From: Pteria penguin
Lineage: Eukaryota; Mollusca; Bivalvia; Pterioida; Pteriidae
Length of the DNA: 64,000 nt
NCBI GenBank assembly: GCA_035048485.1
Contig: CM068592.1
Location: forward strand, 39,632,045 to 39,696,044
Reading direction: 5' to 3'
Shown here: one piece after another, positions 1 to 10,560 of the stretch
Layout: each line of letters opens with the position of its first letter
Numbering within the stretch: position 1 is the first letter of the stretch
Position numbers and translations under genes: made by a program
The notes under the pieces: model-generated
What the model saw: the letters and a program-made list of their open reading frames with translations, nothing else
Database searches by the model: none
What the model was told of the DNA's origin: nothing

Positions 1-209
1 CTGACCGATCACATTCGCCAGCATGTCGTGCGATTATACTATTAGAACTAGTAAATATGTAGTTGTCAAAATTCTTGATTACATGGCAGTTACACTTTCT
101 TTTATATAATCATGTACAAGTTTGATTATTAATAATGTAGCACACGAGAGAACTGCATTAAAAATTGCTGCATCTTAACGAAAGTGATCACTTGTCTGTA
201 AGTGTAGAT

Positions 210-307
210 CATAAAATATGTGTACGTATAGACTTTTAAGATTTCTGTATAAGACTATCATAAAATATGTGTACGTATAGACTTTTAAGATTTCTGTATA
301 AGACTAT
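210..307. repeat. 49-bp perfect tandem duplication
   Basis: Two identical 49-bp copies lie head to tail, the first starting at 210 and the second at 259. Each begins CATAAAATATGTG and ends AAGACTAT. No coding sequence is seen. It is a recent local duplication, since the copies have not diverged. Confidence 0.9.
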
Positions 308-771
308 ATTAGCGATAGAATAAAATGTAAAGAAAATTAATCAATAATGAGGTTACGAAATTTTAAAATATGTCAAAGCGAACGCAGAAAAAAAAATTAT
401 TTTTGTATGTTGAACAGTTGAATAAATCCATGCAATGGTATACTCTGATTCTGGCATTCGTTCGTGTGTATCATAGCGTAATGGACTAAAATGATAAAAA
501 GATGGATTAAAATAATTCAGTACTGAAAACCAAATGTACTGGACTGTACACTTGCTATTCCCCTATCATGGCATCCAAAGATATGATGATACCCATTAAG
601 ATATATATACCAACAGTGATTTTGAGCCCCAACTGTGCATTTCTTCCAATAATAAAGAAATAATCAAGGTGAAAACTGGAAAATAAATGTTGAGCAAATA
701 AAATACGGCAAAGATCTAATTGGTGGATTAAGATACATAACAAAACCAGACAGGTAAAAAGACGTATGAGA
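308..771. other. No gene seen
   Basis: AT-rich single-copy-looking sequence leading into the first minisatellite. I see no ORF, RNA gene or recognisable repeat here. Confidence 0.5.
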
Positions 772-1335
772 AAAGTCACAAATACGCAGAGAACATCAGA
801 ATAAGTCACAAATACGCAGAGAACATCAGAATAAGTCACAAATAAGCAGAGAACATCAGAATAAGTCACAAATACGCAGAGAACACCAGAATAAGTCACA
901 AATACGCAGAGAACACCAGAATAAGTCACAAATACGCAGAGAACATCAGAATAAGTCACAAATATGCAGAAAACATCAGAATAAGTCACCAATACGCAGA
1001 GAACATCAGAATAAGTCACAAATACACAGAGAACACCAGAACAAGTCACAAATACGCAGATAACACCAGAATAAGTCACAAATACGCAGAGAACACCAGA
1101 ATAAGTCACAAACACGCAGAGAACACCAGAATAAGTCACAAATACGCAGAGAACACCAAAATAAGTCACCAATACGCAGAGAACATCAGAATAAGTCACC
1201 AATACGCAGAGAACATCAGAATAAGTCACCAATACGCAGAGAACATCAGAATAAGTCACAAATACGCAGAGAACATCAGAATAAGTCACCAATACGCAGG
1301 GAACATCAGATTAAGCCACAAATACGCAGGGAACA
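772..1335. repeat. 30-bp minisatellite
   Basis: About 19 copies of a 30-bp unit, roughly AATAAGTCACAAATACGCAG followed by AGAACATCAG. Variation is a few point changes (ACATCAG or ACACCAG, CACA or CACC). Because 30 is a multiple of three and the unit lacks stops in some frames, a long minus-strand open frame runs through it; this follows from unit length and is not evidence of a gene. The array passes directly into a related 42-bp array on its right. Confidence 0.95.
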
Positions 1336-2075
1336 TCAGAATAAGCTTATAAAAAGACCACAAATACGCAGAGAACATCAGAATAAGCACATAAAAAGAC
1401 CACAAATACACAGAGAACATCAGAATAAGCACATAAAAAGACCACAAATACGCAGAAAACATGAAAATAAGCACATGAAAAGACCACAAATACGCAGAGA
1501 ACATCAGAATAAGCACATAAAAAGACCACAAATACGCAGAAAACATCAGAATAAGCACATAAAAAGACCACAAATACGCAGAGAACATCAGAATAAGCAC
1601 ATAAAAACACCACAAATACGCAGAGAACATAAGAATAAGCACATAAAAAGACCACAAATACGCAGAGAATATCAGAATAAGCACATAAAATGACCACAAA
1701 TACGCAGAGAACATCAGAATAAGCACATAAAATGACAACAAATACGCAGAGAACATCAGAATAAGCACATAAAAAGACCACAAATACGCAGAGAACATCA
1801 GAATAAGCACATAAGAAGACCACAAATACGCAGAGAACATCAGAATAAGCACATAAAAAGACCACAAATACGCAGAGAACATCAGAATAAACACATAGAA
1901 AGACCACAAATACGCAGAGAACATAAGAATAAGCACATAAAATGACCACAAATTCGCAGAGAACATCAGAATAAGCACATAAAATGACCACAAATACGCA
2001 GAGAACATCAGAATAAGCACATAAAAAGACCACAAATACGCAGAGAACATAAGAATATGCACATAAAAAGACCAC
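1336..2075. repeat. 42-bp minisatellite, sister of the 30-bp array
   Basis: About 17 copies of a 42-bp unit equal to the neighbouring 30-bp unit plus 12 bp (an extra CATAAAAAGACCA-like segment). The right edge runs into sequence resembling the 3' tail of retroelement family P: after AAAAAGACC comes a TTCGATTGTAATGCAACT-like stretch and a degenerate ACCGA motif up to about 2110. Minus-strand open frames of 295 and 242 residues through the array are repeat artefacts. Confidence 0.95.
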
Positions 2076-2115
2076 ACAAATGTTCGATTGTAATGCAACT
2101 GTGGTACCGACCCTC
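2076..2115 (-). mobile_element. Degenerate fragment of P-family 3' tail
   Basis: A short stretch with TTCGATTGTAATGCAACTGT and a following ACCGACCCTCGG corresponds to the conserved block that in other P tails reads GATTGTAGTGCAATTACGAT then ACCGACTTAGGACGG. Only about 40 bp can be aligned by eye, so the call rests on a short match in the same order and orientation as at 6030-6075 and 41325-41360. Confidence 0.55.
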
Positions 2116-2279
2116 GGTATGATTTAGTGTGTATATTGTCGATCAGTACATAACTGACAAACAATACGCTCATACGCTTGATTACTATTTTTTATGTTTA
2201 GTGACAATTTTATATGGCTTTACTCCTCATTCATCACGTATATGAAATGCTGAGGAATTTGTGTTGCGTGCATATATCA

Positions 2280-2345
2280 TGGTAGGCATGGCTAACCAAA
2301 CAGGAGAAGCCGACGCCCCATAGGCACATAGTTTCACTCCAGGTT
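2280..2345 (+). repeat. Diverged copy of the shared repeat core
   Basis: GGCATGGCTAACCAAACAGG followed by AGAAGCCGACGCCCCATAGG and then CACATAGTTTCACTCC resembles the ~58-nt core found in the D, E and F repeat families (hairpin, CAGG, a CTC/CTCC stretch, GGCACCT, GTCTCAC). It is the most diverged copy in the window. Confidence 0.5.
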
Positions 2346-3884
2346 TCCACCATAGGCTGTTGTTTGTGAGTGTCGTAGACACATTAGACCATTTACTTTC
2401 TTTTTATATCTCACTTCAATTAACAATACATGTACATATAGCACTCTATTATAATATCACCTTTTTAACATCTTTACAAAATTTATTAATGAAATAATAA
2501 TGAACTCAAAAACATATGGCATTTATATTACTAATACGGCTCATCACAGTTTGTATAAACCAGCACGTGGATGTACAGGCAAACACGAATAATGTTTGTG
2601 ATTCATTACTGACATTCTATACACCAGCAATACATTAACTCTTGAAGTGGTTCAGTTATGCATTCCATTGTATTTTGAAAATGCAATATAATGCAATTCC
2701 TACATTTTACAAATACTATTACTGCCAGCCTATAATATTGCAATCAGGTGTTGCAGCATCTCCGTATTGATATGTATGTAAGTGTTAACATCTTTCATTG
2801 CGCTTCAATTATAACCCAGTCAGGCATATTATATCTGTCATACCAGGTGATGTTAATAATATGGCCTATGATAAACTGAACTAAACTATCACCAAAGAGA
2901 GTTTGCGATAGAATATCAATCTACTTATCGATGTCGTGAACAGATTGCGTAAGATACTGTCAAAACATAAAGAGCTAGATGCAGTTCCAATGGGTTTAAG
3001 ATTATATGAGAAGGAATAAAATCTGGTATTACAAATCATAAGAGACATAATTTGTCAAAATATGGCGCACAAAATTATAAGATGTATATGTTCTAAAATT
3101 TATTATCTGACTTAATCAACCAGAAAATACGTTTGTTCCTAGTTGTCTATATAATCAATTGGACATGCTTCCAGAAAATACGGTCTTTAACCCTATATAA
3201 CTAAGATTATAATCAGCTTTATTTACTCTCATTCAAAGAGGTGTTAGAGGTGTATTAAGTTACTGTCTCATGGATATGATACTCTGCGGAGCGTTGTCCT
3301 GAGTGCCATACTTTCCTAGGTTCTTAAATACCATTATTATCTTTCGTTTTAGATGGTCCATATGATGAAATGTAAAGATGAAAGTTTGATACTCAAAACT
3401 TTGAAATGAGGGAAATAGAGTTAATTCGCTTGATTTGAAAATATACATATATTATGTTACAAATCTAAAGAAAACATAGCTATTTCATTTTTCGTTCACC
3501 AAGTCGGTTTTATCATTCGTTTTATCATTTCTATTAAGTAAAGCACTTCTGAGTCTTTTAACGTCCAAACCGCTAGTGCTTAAAACACGGGTTTGGCTCT
3601 TTATCCTTAGTTGAAAAAAAGTATTTGATTGGATTTTGCAACAAGATTCATCGCATCCTTAAAATATGGACTGACCTCTATCCTCAACAAGGAGTTGATC
3701 AACAAGAAAGATAGCTCTGATTCAACAAATATAAATACATTTTAAGAAGCGGATGAAGTAACACTATATATAAATATAAAATTATTTAAGCTATTCTACT
3801 TTATCGCTGTACAAGATTATTTTTTATATCAGAATAAGAGCGATTAAAACTGGCAATTGTTAATTAACAGGTATATATACACGA
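2346..3884. other. No gene seen
   Basis: AT-rich sequence without a supportable ORF. A piece around 3060-3110 (TATGGCGCACAAAATTATAA, then a TATATGTTC and TTTATTAT stretch) resembles the end of dispersed repeat R. The open frame at 3260-3448 on the minus strand has no recognisable domain. Confidence 0.4.
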
Positions 3885-3975
3885 TGTATGTGGCTAGCCA
3901 CACTCGCCGTGAATGCCCTGACATACAGACGAAGCAATATATTCGGCACTGTATATATACATGAATATGAACAAA
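3885..3975 (-). repeat. Fragment of dispersed repeat E
   Basis: GGCTAGCCACACTCGCCGTG and then ACATACAGACGAAG, CACTGTATATATACATGAAT and ATGAAC match, in the same order, the copies at 10340-10430 (reverse orientation) and 30820-31130. Only the middle part of E is present. Confidence 0.65.
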
Positions 3976-4724
3976 CAAAACATTTAACATGAGAGATGTT
4001 GAGTAGGTAGAAGAATTTATCAAATGCAGTTATGAAGTAAAAATTCAAATAAAAACACAAAAGTGTGCTTGATAAATCCTTTCTGAAAATAACGGTTATC
4101 TTTAACATTGAAAACGTCGGACACTTAAATGTACATGATATGGCTTGTTATGCAAGTTGTTATACGATAAGGCAATTTCAACGCAGTTCCAGTGGGTTAA
4201 TTGTATGCTTCAAAAGAAACTTTATCGCTAATTATGGACAACCAACATTACCGTTTCTTTGTAATGTTTAACATATGTTTTCATGCAGAGAAACGGGATA
4301 GTTTTCTAATTACTTTTTTCAAAACAAATATTGATATGTTAAAGTCATATATTGCATATTTGCAAATAATTCTATAATGATTGTGATCATCAAAATAAGG
4401 AAAGTCTGAAATAATGTTACGTTATGAAGGACATATTAATTTCAGACTACTCTTGTAAAGAGTATCCTTCCTATCACATGTATTGGTGATGGACACGGGA
4501 ACAATTTAAAATTTCGGTCTTGTGTTTTCCCCCTCATTCTTAGGTCATCAACAACATTGGACAATATAACTCTTTACAGTTTGGTATGGAATCATAGTAT
4601 CATATGTGAATGAAAATTAACAAAATATTAGCAGATGTTCGAAAAACAATGAAAAGCAGTATTGATCGTTCTTTTAATTATTCAATAATAATTGAAATTC
4701 CTTATCTCAATGTGACAGAATACA
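3976..4724. other. No gene seen
   Basis: AT-rich sequence. The small open frames at 3860-4108 and 4065-4271 overlap on opposite strands and show no recognisable motif. Confidence 0.4.
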
Positions 4725-5760
4725 TGAAAACTATAGTGAAGACGATATAAAGACTACAGAGACGACGACATGAAGATTGAATGGATGAAACGGCAACAGA
4801 GACGATAACATGAGGACTGAAGAAATGATGAAATGATAACTACAAAGGCGATGACATGAAGATTGAAGGAATGATAAAATGATGACTATAGAGACGACGA
4901 CATGAAGACTGAAGGTATGATGAAATGATAACTACAAAGGCGATGACATGAAGATTGAAGGAATGATAAAATGATGACTACAGAGACGACGACATGAAGA
5001 CTGAAGGTATGATAAAATGATGACTACAGAGACGACTGCATGAAGATTGAAGGAATGATAAAATGATGACTACAGAGACGACGGCATGAAGATTAACGGG
5101 ATGATGAAATGATGACTACAGAGACGACGACATGAAGATTGAAGGAATGATAAAATGATGACTACAGAGACGACGACATGAAGACTGAAGGTATGATAAA
5201 ATGATGACTACAGAGACGACGGCATGAAGATTGAAGGTATGATAAAATGATGACTACAGAGACGACGGCATGAAGACTGAAGAAATGATGAAATGATGAC
5301 TACAGAGACGACGGCATGAACATTGAAGGAATGATGAAATGATGACTACAGAGACGACGACATGAAGATTGAAGGGATGATAAAATGATGACTACAGAGA
5401 CGACGACATGAAGATTGAAGGAATGATAAAATGATGACTACAGAGACGACGGCAGGAAGATTGAAGGGATGATGAAATGATGGCTACAGAGACGACGGCA
5501 TGAAGACTGAAGGGATGATAAAATGATGACTACAGAGACGACGACATGAAGATTGAAGGAATGATAAAATGATGACTACAGAGACGACGGCATGAAGATT
5601 GAAGGTATGATAAAATGATGACTACAGAGACGACGACATGAAGACTGAAGGGATGATAAAATGATGACTACAGAGACGACGACATGAAGACGGAAGGGAT
5701 GATGACTACAGAGACGATGACATGTAGACTGAAGGAATGATGAAATGATGAATACAAAAA
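4725..5760. repeat. 46-bp minisatellite
   Basis: About 21 copies of a 46-bp unit, approximately GACTACAGAGACGACGACAT then GAAGATTGAAGGAATGATAA and AATGAT. The 5' units near 4725-4860 are the most diverged, and a short unit near 5690-5710 has lost about 20 bp. The right edge abuts the outer end of a P-family tail (from about 5764). Confidence 0.93.
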
Positions 5761-5763
5761 CGA

Positions 5764-5923
5764 CATCATGAAAGAGAAAACAGAAGACATCTGACAAAGC
5801 TGTATGACACAAATCACCAAGGTACTGCACATGAAAAATGAAAAGAGCAGAATATACATGGAACGACATTACAAAAATATTCGATTCAGCTGCGGTTACA
5901 ATACCGGCTTAGGAAGGTCAAAT
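5764..5923 (-). mobile_element. Retroelement P, copy H: outer tail segment
   Basis: The distal part of a P 3' tail: GAGAAAACAGAAGACATCTG, then ATCACCAAGGTACTGCACAT, and the conserved motif block at 5880-5920 in degenerate form (ACCGGCTTAGGAAGGTCAA). It stops where copy A begins. The remainder of the same tail resumes at about 7497, so copies H and A are nested. Confidence 0.7.
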
Positions 5924-6411
5924 GAAAGAAAAAAGAGTTACTGGCTCAGTTATGTGGCAGAAGTCACCATGGAGCTATACAATACATGAATATAAATAAT
6001 ATACTAGCACATATAACACATTACAAAAATATTTGATTGTAGTGCAATTACGATACCGACTTAGGACGGTCATTAAATTTCACAAAAGCCAAACAAATGG
6101 TGTGGTTAACCGGTTTACGTGTCCACCTTCCCACTCACAGCAGAATAATCAAAGGACGTACATTTAAAAATCTATAAATAATCCTCCATGTAAAGAACAA
6201 GGGTCAACAGGTATCGCATATTGAGAGGTTATAAAAATATAAACACGTAAGGTATTGTAAAACACATAATGATATGAAAATATATGAGACATTAAAATTA
6301 TAAAGCGTGCTATGCCAGTTTGAAAGCGAGCTAAGACTCTAGATCTGTAGGAGTCCCAACTAACAGTCAGAGGGAACGAGGATCAGGACCAGGTCTCCTC
6401 TAAAAGAGGTT
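5924..6411 (-). mobile_element. Retroelement P, copy A: 3' tail
   Basis: About 490 bp of noncoding tail after the RT frame on the minus strand. It carries the conserved block at 6030-6075 (ACCGACTTAGGACGGTCA as read on the plus strand), a GGTTAACCGG segment, a TAATCCTCCATGTAAAGAAC segment and a TAACAGTCAG stretch. It ends (5924-5940) in a run equivalent to CTCTTTTTTCTTTC on the element's own strand. The tails at 20880-21395, 29955-30470 and 36501-36930 are close matches, pointing to recent amplification. Confidence 0.85.
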
Positions 6412-7496
6412 TGGACAATCATACAGTCCCCACCGCCTGTTCGTCAGCGTGCAACGTTCAAGTAAAAGTCTGCATAAGGCTGTAGAGGGGCCAAATACAA
6501 GACCTATAGTCTTTTTGATGATCTCAATGTCATATTGTCTATTTAGAAGACGTTTGACTATCTTATTACAAGGTGCAATAACGTTATCGGAGCCTCTTAC
6601 TTTCCTTAGTTTATATACGAGATCACCGTAAAAATTAGGATGGAAAATTCCATTGGATACATAGTGTTGAAAAAATATATTTCCAAATTTAGATAGAAGT
6701 TCTGAATAAGATCTAAAGAATTTGCCGAATGTTTTTCTAAGCTTGTGATATCTGTAACCCTGAGTCAAAAGTTTAGTAGTAATTTGTAAATTTCGTTTAT
6801 GTAAGTCCAAAACATCGGTGCAGCCTCTGACAAATCGAACTAATTGAGATATATAGATACCATATGATGGGAGTCGAGGGACATCGCCATCCAAGGAAGG
6901 AAAAATTACATTAGGAAATCCAAAATCCTCACGTTTATCATAAATATTAATATATATTAGGTGGTTGAAAATTTTGATGTTCAAATCTAAGAAAGGTGTA
7001 GAATTATCTCAAGTATTAGCTTTATTCAATTTGAGCTCTGGTGGATATATTTCTGATATAAATTGTTCGAATTCAGGGTTGTCGACAACCAAAATGTCAT
7101 CCAGATATCAGCAAGTATTATTAAATTTGGCAATGAGGTCGAAATGTTTTGATTTTTTAATAGAAACCATAAAATCCCTCTCATAACAATAAAAAAATAA
7201 ATCTGCTATCAGAGGCGTGCAGTTAGTACCCATAGGAATGCCAACTATTTGTTGATATATCTTGCCATCAAATTGCACAAAAATATTATTCATGAGAAAA
7301 TCTAGTGCTTTACATAATTCCTTGCAAGTCCAGTATTTATATGAAGTATATTGTTTGTTGGAAAAGAATCCGGAGTTATTGGAAGTACATATGTAAATTT
7401 TAGATTCTCTGTGAAAACACCATTGTATAAGAGACAGCAACTTGCTTTTAATCAAATCATGAGGCAGAGATGTATAAAGAGTAGAAAAATAATAAA
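6412..7496 (-). pseudogene. Penelope-like reverse transcriptase, copy A (broken)
   Basis: Two minus-strand frames form one decayed RT. The N-proximal frame (7108-7515) has the LYTSLPH segment of RT motif A and the IPMGTNCTPLIADLFF motif-B block. A stop (TGA) then immediately precedes the YLDD motif-C tetrad, and another TGA follows about 30 codons later. The C-proximal frame (6400-6984) contains IYDKREDFGFP, the YGIYISQLVRF block and the GPSTALCRLLLERCT end. A one-base loss near 6435 shifts the last codons relative to copy B. The motif set suits Penelope-like elements, but subfamily assignment is uncertain. It is truncated at its 5' end near 7496 inside an older P tail. Confidence 0.85.
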
Positions 7497-7861
7497 AGTA
7501 ATAAACGTCACTCATTTGGTGTGGAGAACCAGTTTAGGGGCACCCGCCTTCTCACTTACCACAAAAGCAGCACAATCAAAGGACACAAATTTAAGATTTA
7601 TAAATAATCCTCCATATAGAGAACAAGGATAAACAGGTTTCTCAAGGAGAGAGGTCATAAAAATTTTTTACTCACGAAAAAATAATAGAATAATATGTTG
7701 CTATCAAAAATATGTAAGCAGACATCAATATAAATCGTGCTCTGCCCGTCTGTAAGCGAGTTCAGATACTTTATCAATAGGAGTCACGACTAACAGTCAG
7801 AGAGGGGACGAGGATCAGGACCTTGTCTCCTCTGAAAAGATTTGAACAAGGCCCGTCATAG
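7497..7861 (-). mobile_element. Retroelement P, copy H: inner tail segment
   Basis: The continuation of the copy-H tail interrupted by copy A: AACGTCACTCATTTGGTGTG, AATAATCCTCCATATAGAGA, then ACTAACAGTCAGAG and the block preceding the RT stop. Reading 5764-5923 and 7497-7861 together restores the order seen in uninterrupted tails such as 41228-41880. Confidence 0.75.
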
Positions 7862-8010
7862 AGTCCCCACCTCCTTGCTAGTCAGCGTGCAACGCTGAAG
7901 TAAAAGTCTGCATTGGGTTGTAGAGGGACCGAATGCAACACGTATGGCCTTAGCGATGATCTCATGGTCATACTGTCGATGTCGAAGGCGTTTAATAATT
8001 CTAGAACCAG
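7862..8010 (-). pseudogene. Retroelement P, copy H: RT C-terminal remnant
   Basis: On the minus strand this stretch reads as the end of the P RT frame (an IIKRLRHRQYDHEII-like segment, then FGPST, and CRLLLQRCTLT near the stop). It is parallel to the corresponding ends of copies A, B and C but clearly more diverged. It is 5'-truncated at about 8010, just before a short GACAATCTAGT duplication. Confidence 0.7.
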
Positions 8011-8681
8011 CCGACAATCTAGTCGGCTAGACAATGACAATCTAGTGTTTGCGACAAAAACCCCCGAACTCTTTAAGATTAGAAAGACCAATAAAGTTAT
8101 ATAAAGATATGCGAATTGTACTGCCAGTTACATTTCATTGCAGATTTTGGACTCAGTGCTCTCAAAACACTATCACGATCATTTGTATTTTATTTTTTTT
8201 TTTACATTTGCTTGTATTACAATAATATCACTTAAAATATAAAAAGAAAATTGATTATGACCAACTTACAAGAAGAAAAACGCACGAAAATAAGCAAATG
8301 ACGTCAAGAAACGCCAGAAATACTTGTTCATTCCTTTTAGAACACTCAATTACCATTAACTTTTAAATCCATACATTCCTACACAAGAATAACATTTTCA
8401 AAGAAGGTTATACCCTCTACAGCATTGTTTTTATGGTGCCACCCGTTGACTGATATGAAAAAAAAAACTGTGTAGAGGTCTATTAGCACTTCAATTATAT
8501 AACTTGTGATCAAAATCAGTTTATGAAAGTAAGTACCTGTGCTTATTAATAATATCTGAGAGAAATTTCCTATTATATGAATTACATTTAAAATATCCGA
8601 TTATATGAAAGAAATATTGATATTGGAAATCACATGCTTGAAGATATAGTAACTATCATCTTAGACATGCAATAGACATGC
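8011..8681. other. No gene seen
   Basis: AT-rich sequence with short A and T runs. No supportable ORF or repeat is seen before the D-family tail begins. Confidence 0.4.
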
Positions 8682-9004
8682 ATGTAAAGATGATGGATAA
8701 ATCCAAACCATAAGTCTAAAAATCATGAAACCAGAGGACATACAAAATCAGTGAAAATGAAAAACAAATGAAAAATAACAAAATATGTCTACTTGAAGAG
8801 CATATGTGAACCCCTGTGATGGAGTGAGATCAGATGCCCGGGGAGAGTGACCATTTCCTGCTTATTAGCAACACCCGTCACATATACCCAGTAGAAAGAG
8901 TCAAATCGTGTAAACCCCATATGTATTTATATATAGAGAAGTCAAAGTAGGTAACCTTCTAGTATAGAAGGTGTCAAATCTGTGTAAAATGATCGGAATC
9001 GGTC
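8682..9004 (-). mobile_element. Retroelement D, copy D1: 3' tail
   Basis: A noncoding tail of about 320 bp following the RT stop of copy D1. Its terminus on the element's own strand is GGATTTATCCATCATCTTTA. It contains the shared core at 8840-8882 (read on the minus strand: GACGGGTGTTGCTAATAAGC and onward to GGGCATCTGATCTCACTCC). The same tail follows copies D2 and D3, and stands alone at 23590-23810. Confidence 0.85.
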
Positions 9005-9868
9005 TCAGTCCAGAATATCATCTAAAAGTCTGGATAACGAGATATCATATGGAGTAATAAGAGTCTCGTAACGACCATAGAACTTCTTCAGTGGCGTTGC
9101 TAGTCTAGCACATATATAACCCTGGTTGAGCAGCTTATCTGAAAGTCGTCTAGCCCTCAGAACAACGTCATTGTAATGTTACATGCTCTGGAATAACGTA
9201 TTAACTGAGATATGAATACGCCGTATGCGGGCGATGATGGAATGTTGCTACTTATGAAAGGAAAGTTTGTGATAGCGAAATTGAAATCGTCACGTTTGTC
9301 ATAGAGTGAGGTGTTCAATTGACCATTAATGTCGAAAGACAACATAATATCTAAATACGAAGTAGAATTACTACTTTCTGTGGTTTCTTTGACCTCCAGT
9401 TCATTTGGATAGATGATGCTGAGGTAATCCGGGAATGAAGGATTATTAATTGAAAGCAAGTCATCTATATATCTGTAAGTAAAATTGAAGCCAAGAGCCA
9501 ATTGTTTTTTCCTTGCTTTCGAATGAATTCAGCTTCGTATGAGTAAAGGAATATGTCAGCCAGAAGCGGAGCACAGTTAGTGCCCATTGAAATGCCGACA
9601 ATTTGTTGAAAAACCTTTCCTCCAAACACCACAAAAATGTTATCGATAAGAAAGTTCAACATCTGAATGACAGCTGTTTCAGTGTATTTATTTTTGAAAT
9701 CAGAATTTTCCTAAACAAAGTAAGTTTTATCATAGCCTATAACTATATATTTGAATTTGCGGCTTCCGTTTTGCTAGTAAATGCACTTTGAATAATTTCC
9801 GCTAATCTGTCTTTTAATTTCTGATGAGGGATCGTTGTGTAAAGAGTGGAAAAGTCAAAAGACTTGAT
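9005..9868 (-). pseudogene. Penelope-like reverse transcriptase, copy D1 (broken)
   Basis: Minus-strand RT in pieces. Near 9830-9868 is the motif-A region SFDFSTLYTTIPH. At 9465-9662 is GISMGTNCAPLLADIFLYS, where other copies carry GIPMG. At 9157-9501 is FTYRYIDDLLSINN (motif C), followed by YDKRDDFNF and PAYGVFISQLIRY. The last 50 codons (9005-9160) lie in a shifted frame and include GYICARLATPLKKFYGRY and the stop at 9005. At least two frameshifts and in-frame stops make it inactive. The plus-strand side is cut by a SINE with a clear target duplication at 9869-9878. Confidence 0.85.
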
Positions 9869-9880
9869 GCATACTTGTTT

Positions 9881-10122
9881 GATTTATTGATTATTGTTTT
9901 ACGTCACCCCACGGTTATTTCACATATATGGTGATGCATTGAATAGAAATATCTATCTTTGTAACGGACCCGCCCAAAGCAGTGAGGGATTTTTTACGTG
10001 CCACAGGACCTCGGTTTTTACTGTCTCATCCTAAAGACAGAACACCAATGTACCTAGGCGGGAATTGAATCCGGGATTTCTAGGTCACGAGCCGAGCACA
10101 TCATTCACTAGGCTACACCGCC
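9881..10122 (-). mobile_element. tRNA-derived SINE, copy 1, with 10-bp target duplication
   Basis: Full-length minus-strand SINE. Its head (10122 downward) resembles a tRNA: a GGTGTAGCCTAGTGAATGAT A-box-like segment, an anticodon loop CTCGTGA, and a degraded B box GGATTCAATTCC. The body includes CTGTCTTTAGGATGAGACAG and ATCCCTCACTGCTTTGGGCG. The tail ends GTGACGTAAAACAATAATCA. GCATACTTGT is repeated exactly at 9869-9878 and 10126-10135, the signature of retrotransposition. Confidence 0.9.
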
Positions 10123-10135
10123 TTGGCATACTTGT

Positions 10136-10560
10136 AATTGATACATGTATGTCCGTGAATGTCCACTGTGGTACATTGTTGTAAGTGCCATACTTATGTG
10201 ACACCAGTTACTTTCGTATTTTACATTTATGTCACACTTATTCTCTTTGCAGTGTGGAGCTCGTAAAAAGTTCCAAGCGGAGGGTTTGACTTAAATGTTA
10301 TTATACCATTTTCCTGATGTTATGTGGCTGTGACACTTTCTACACAGTGCTTGTTCACATTTATGTATAAACACAGTGCAGAATTATATTTGTTTCGTCT
10401 GTATGTAAGGGTATTCACGGCGGGTGTGGTTGCCAAACAGGAGACGCTCACTCCGCCCGGGCACCTGGTCTCACCCCTGAATTTCAGGGGTCCGTGAATG
10501 TCCACTGTGGTACATTGTTGTTAATGCCAGTCATGTGACACCAGTTACTTTCGTATTTTA
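10136..10560 (+). repeat. Dispersed repeat E, copy 1
   Basis: A ~420-bp repeat containing the shared core at 10417-10482 (GCGGGTGTGGTTGCCAAACA then GGAGACGCTCACTCCGCCCG and GGCACCTGGTCTCACC). A segment GTCCGTGAATGTCCACTGTG with GTACATTGTTGT occurs at both edges (10152 and 10492), so the unit is bounded by direct repeats of roughly 75 bp. A minus-strand counterpart lies at 30801-31400. Confidence 0.75.

Noticed and set aside
555..2173. Overlapping 245-, 295- and 242-residue minus frames
   Set aside because: They come from the 30- and 42-bp minisatellites. The unit sizes are multiples of three and the frames coexist on the same strand.
9820..9845. CTGATGAGGG as a hammerhead core
   Set aside because: It is the complement of the conserved RT motif-A codons in family D. 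No GAAA partner or stems lie in the proper positions.
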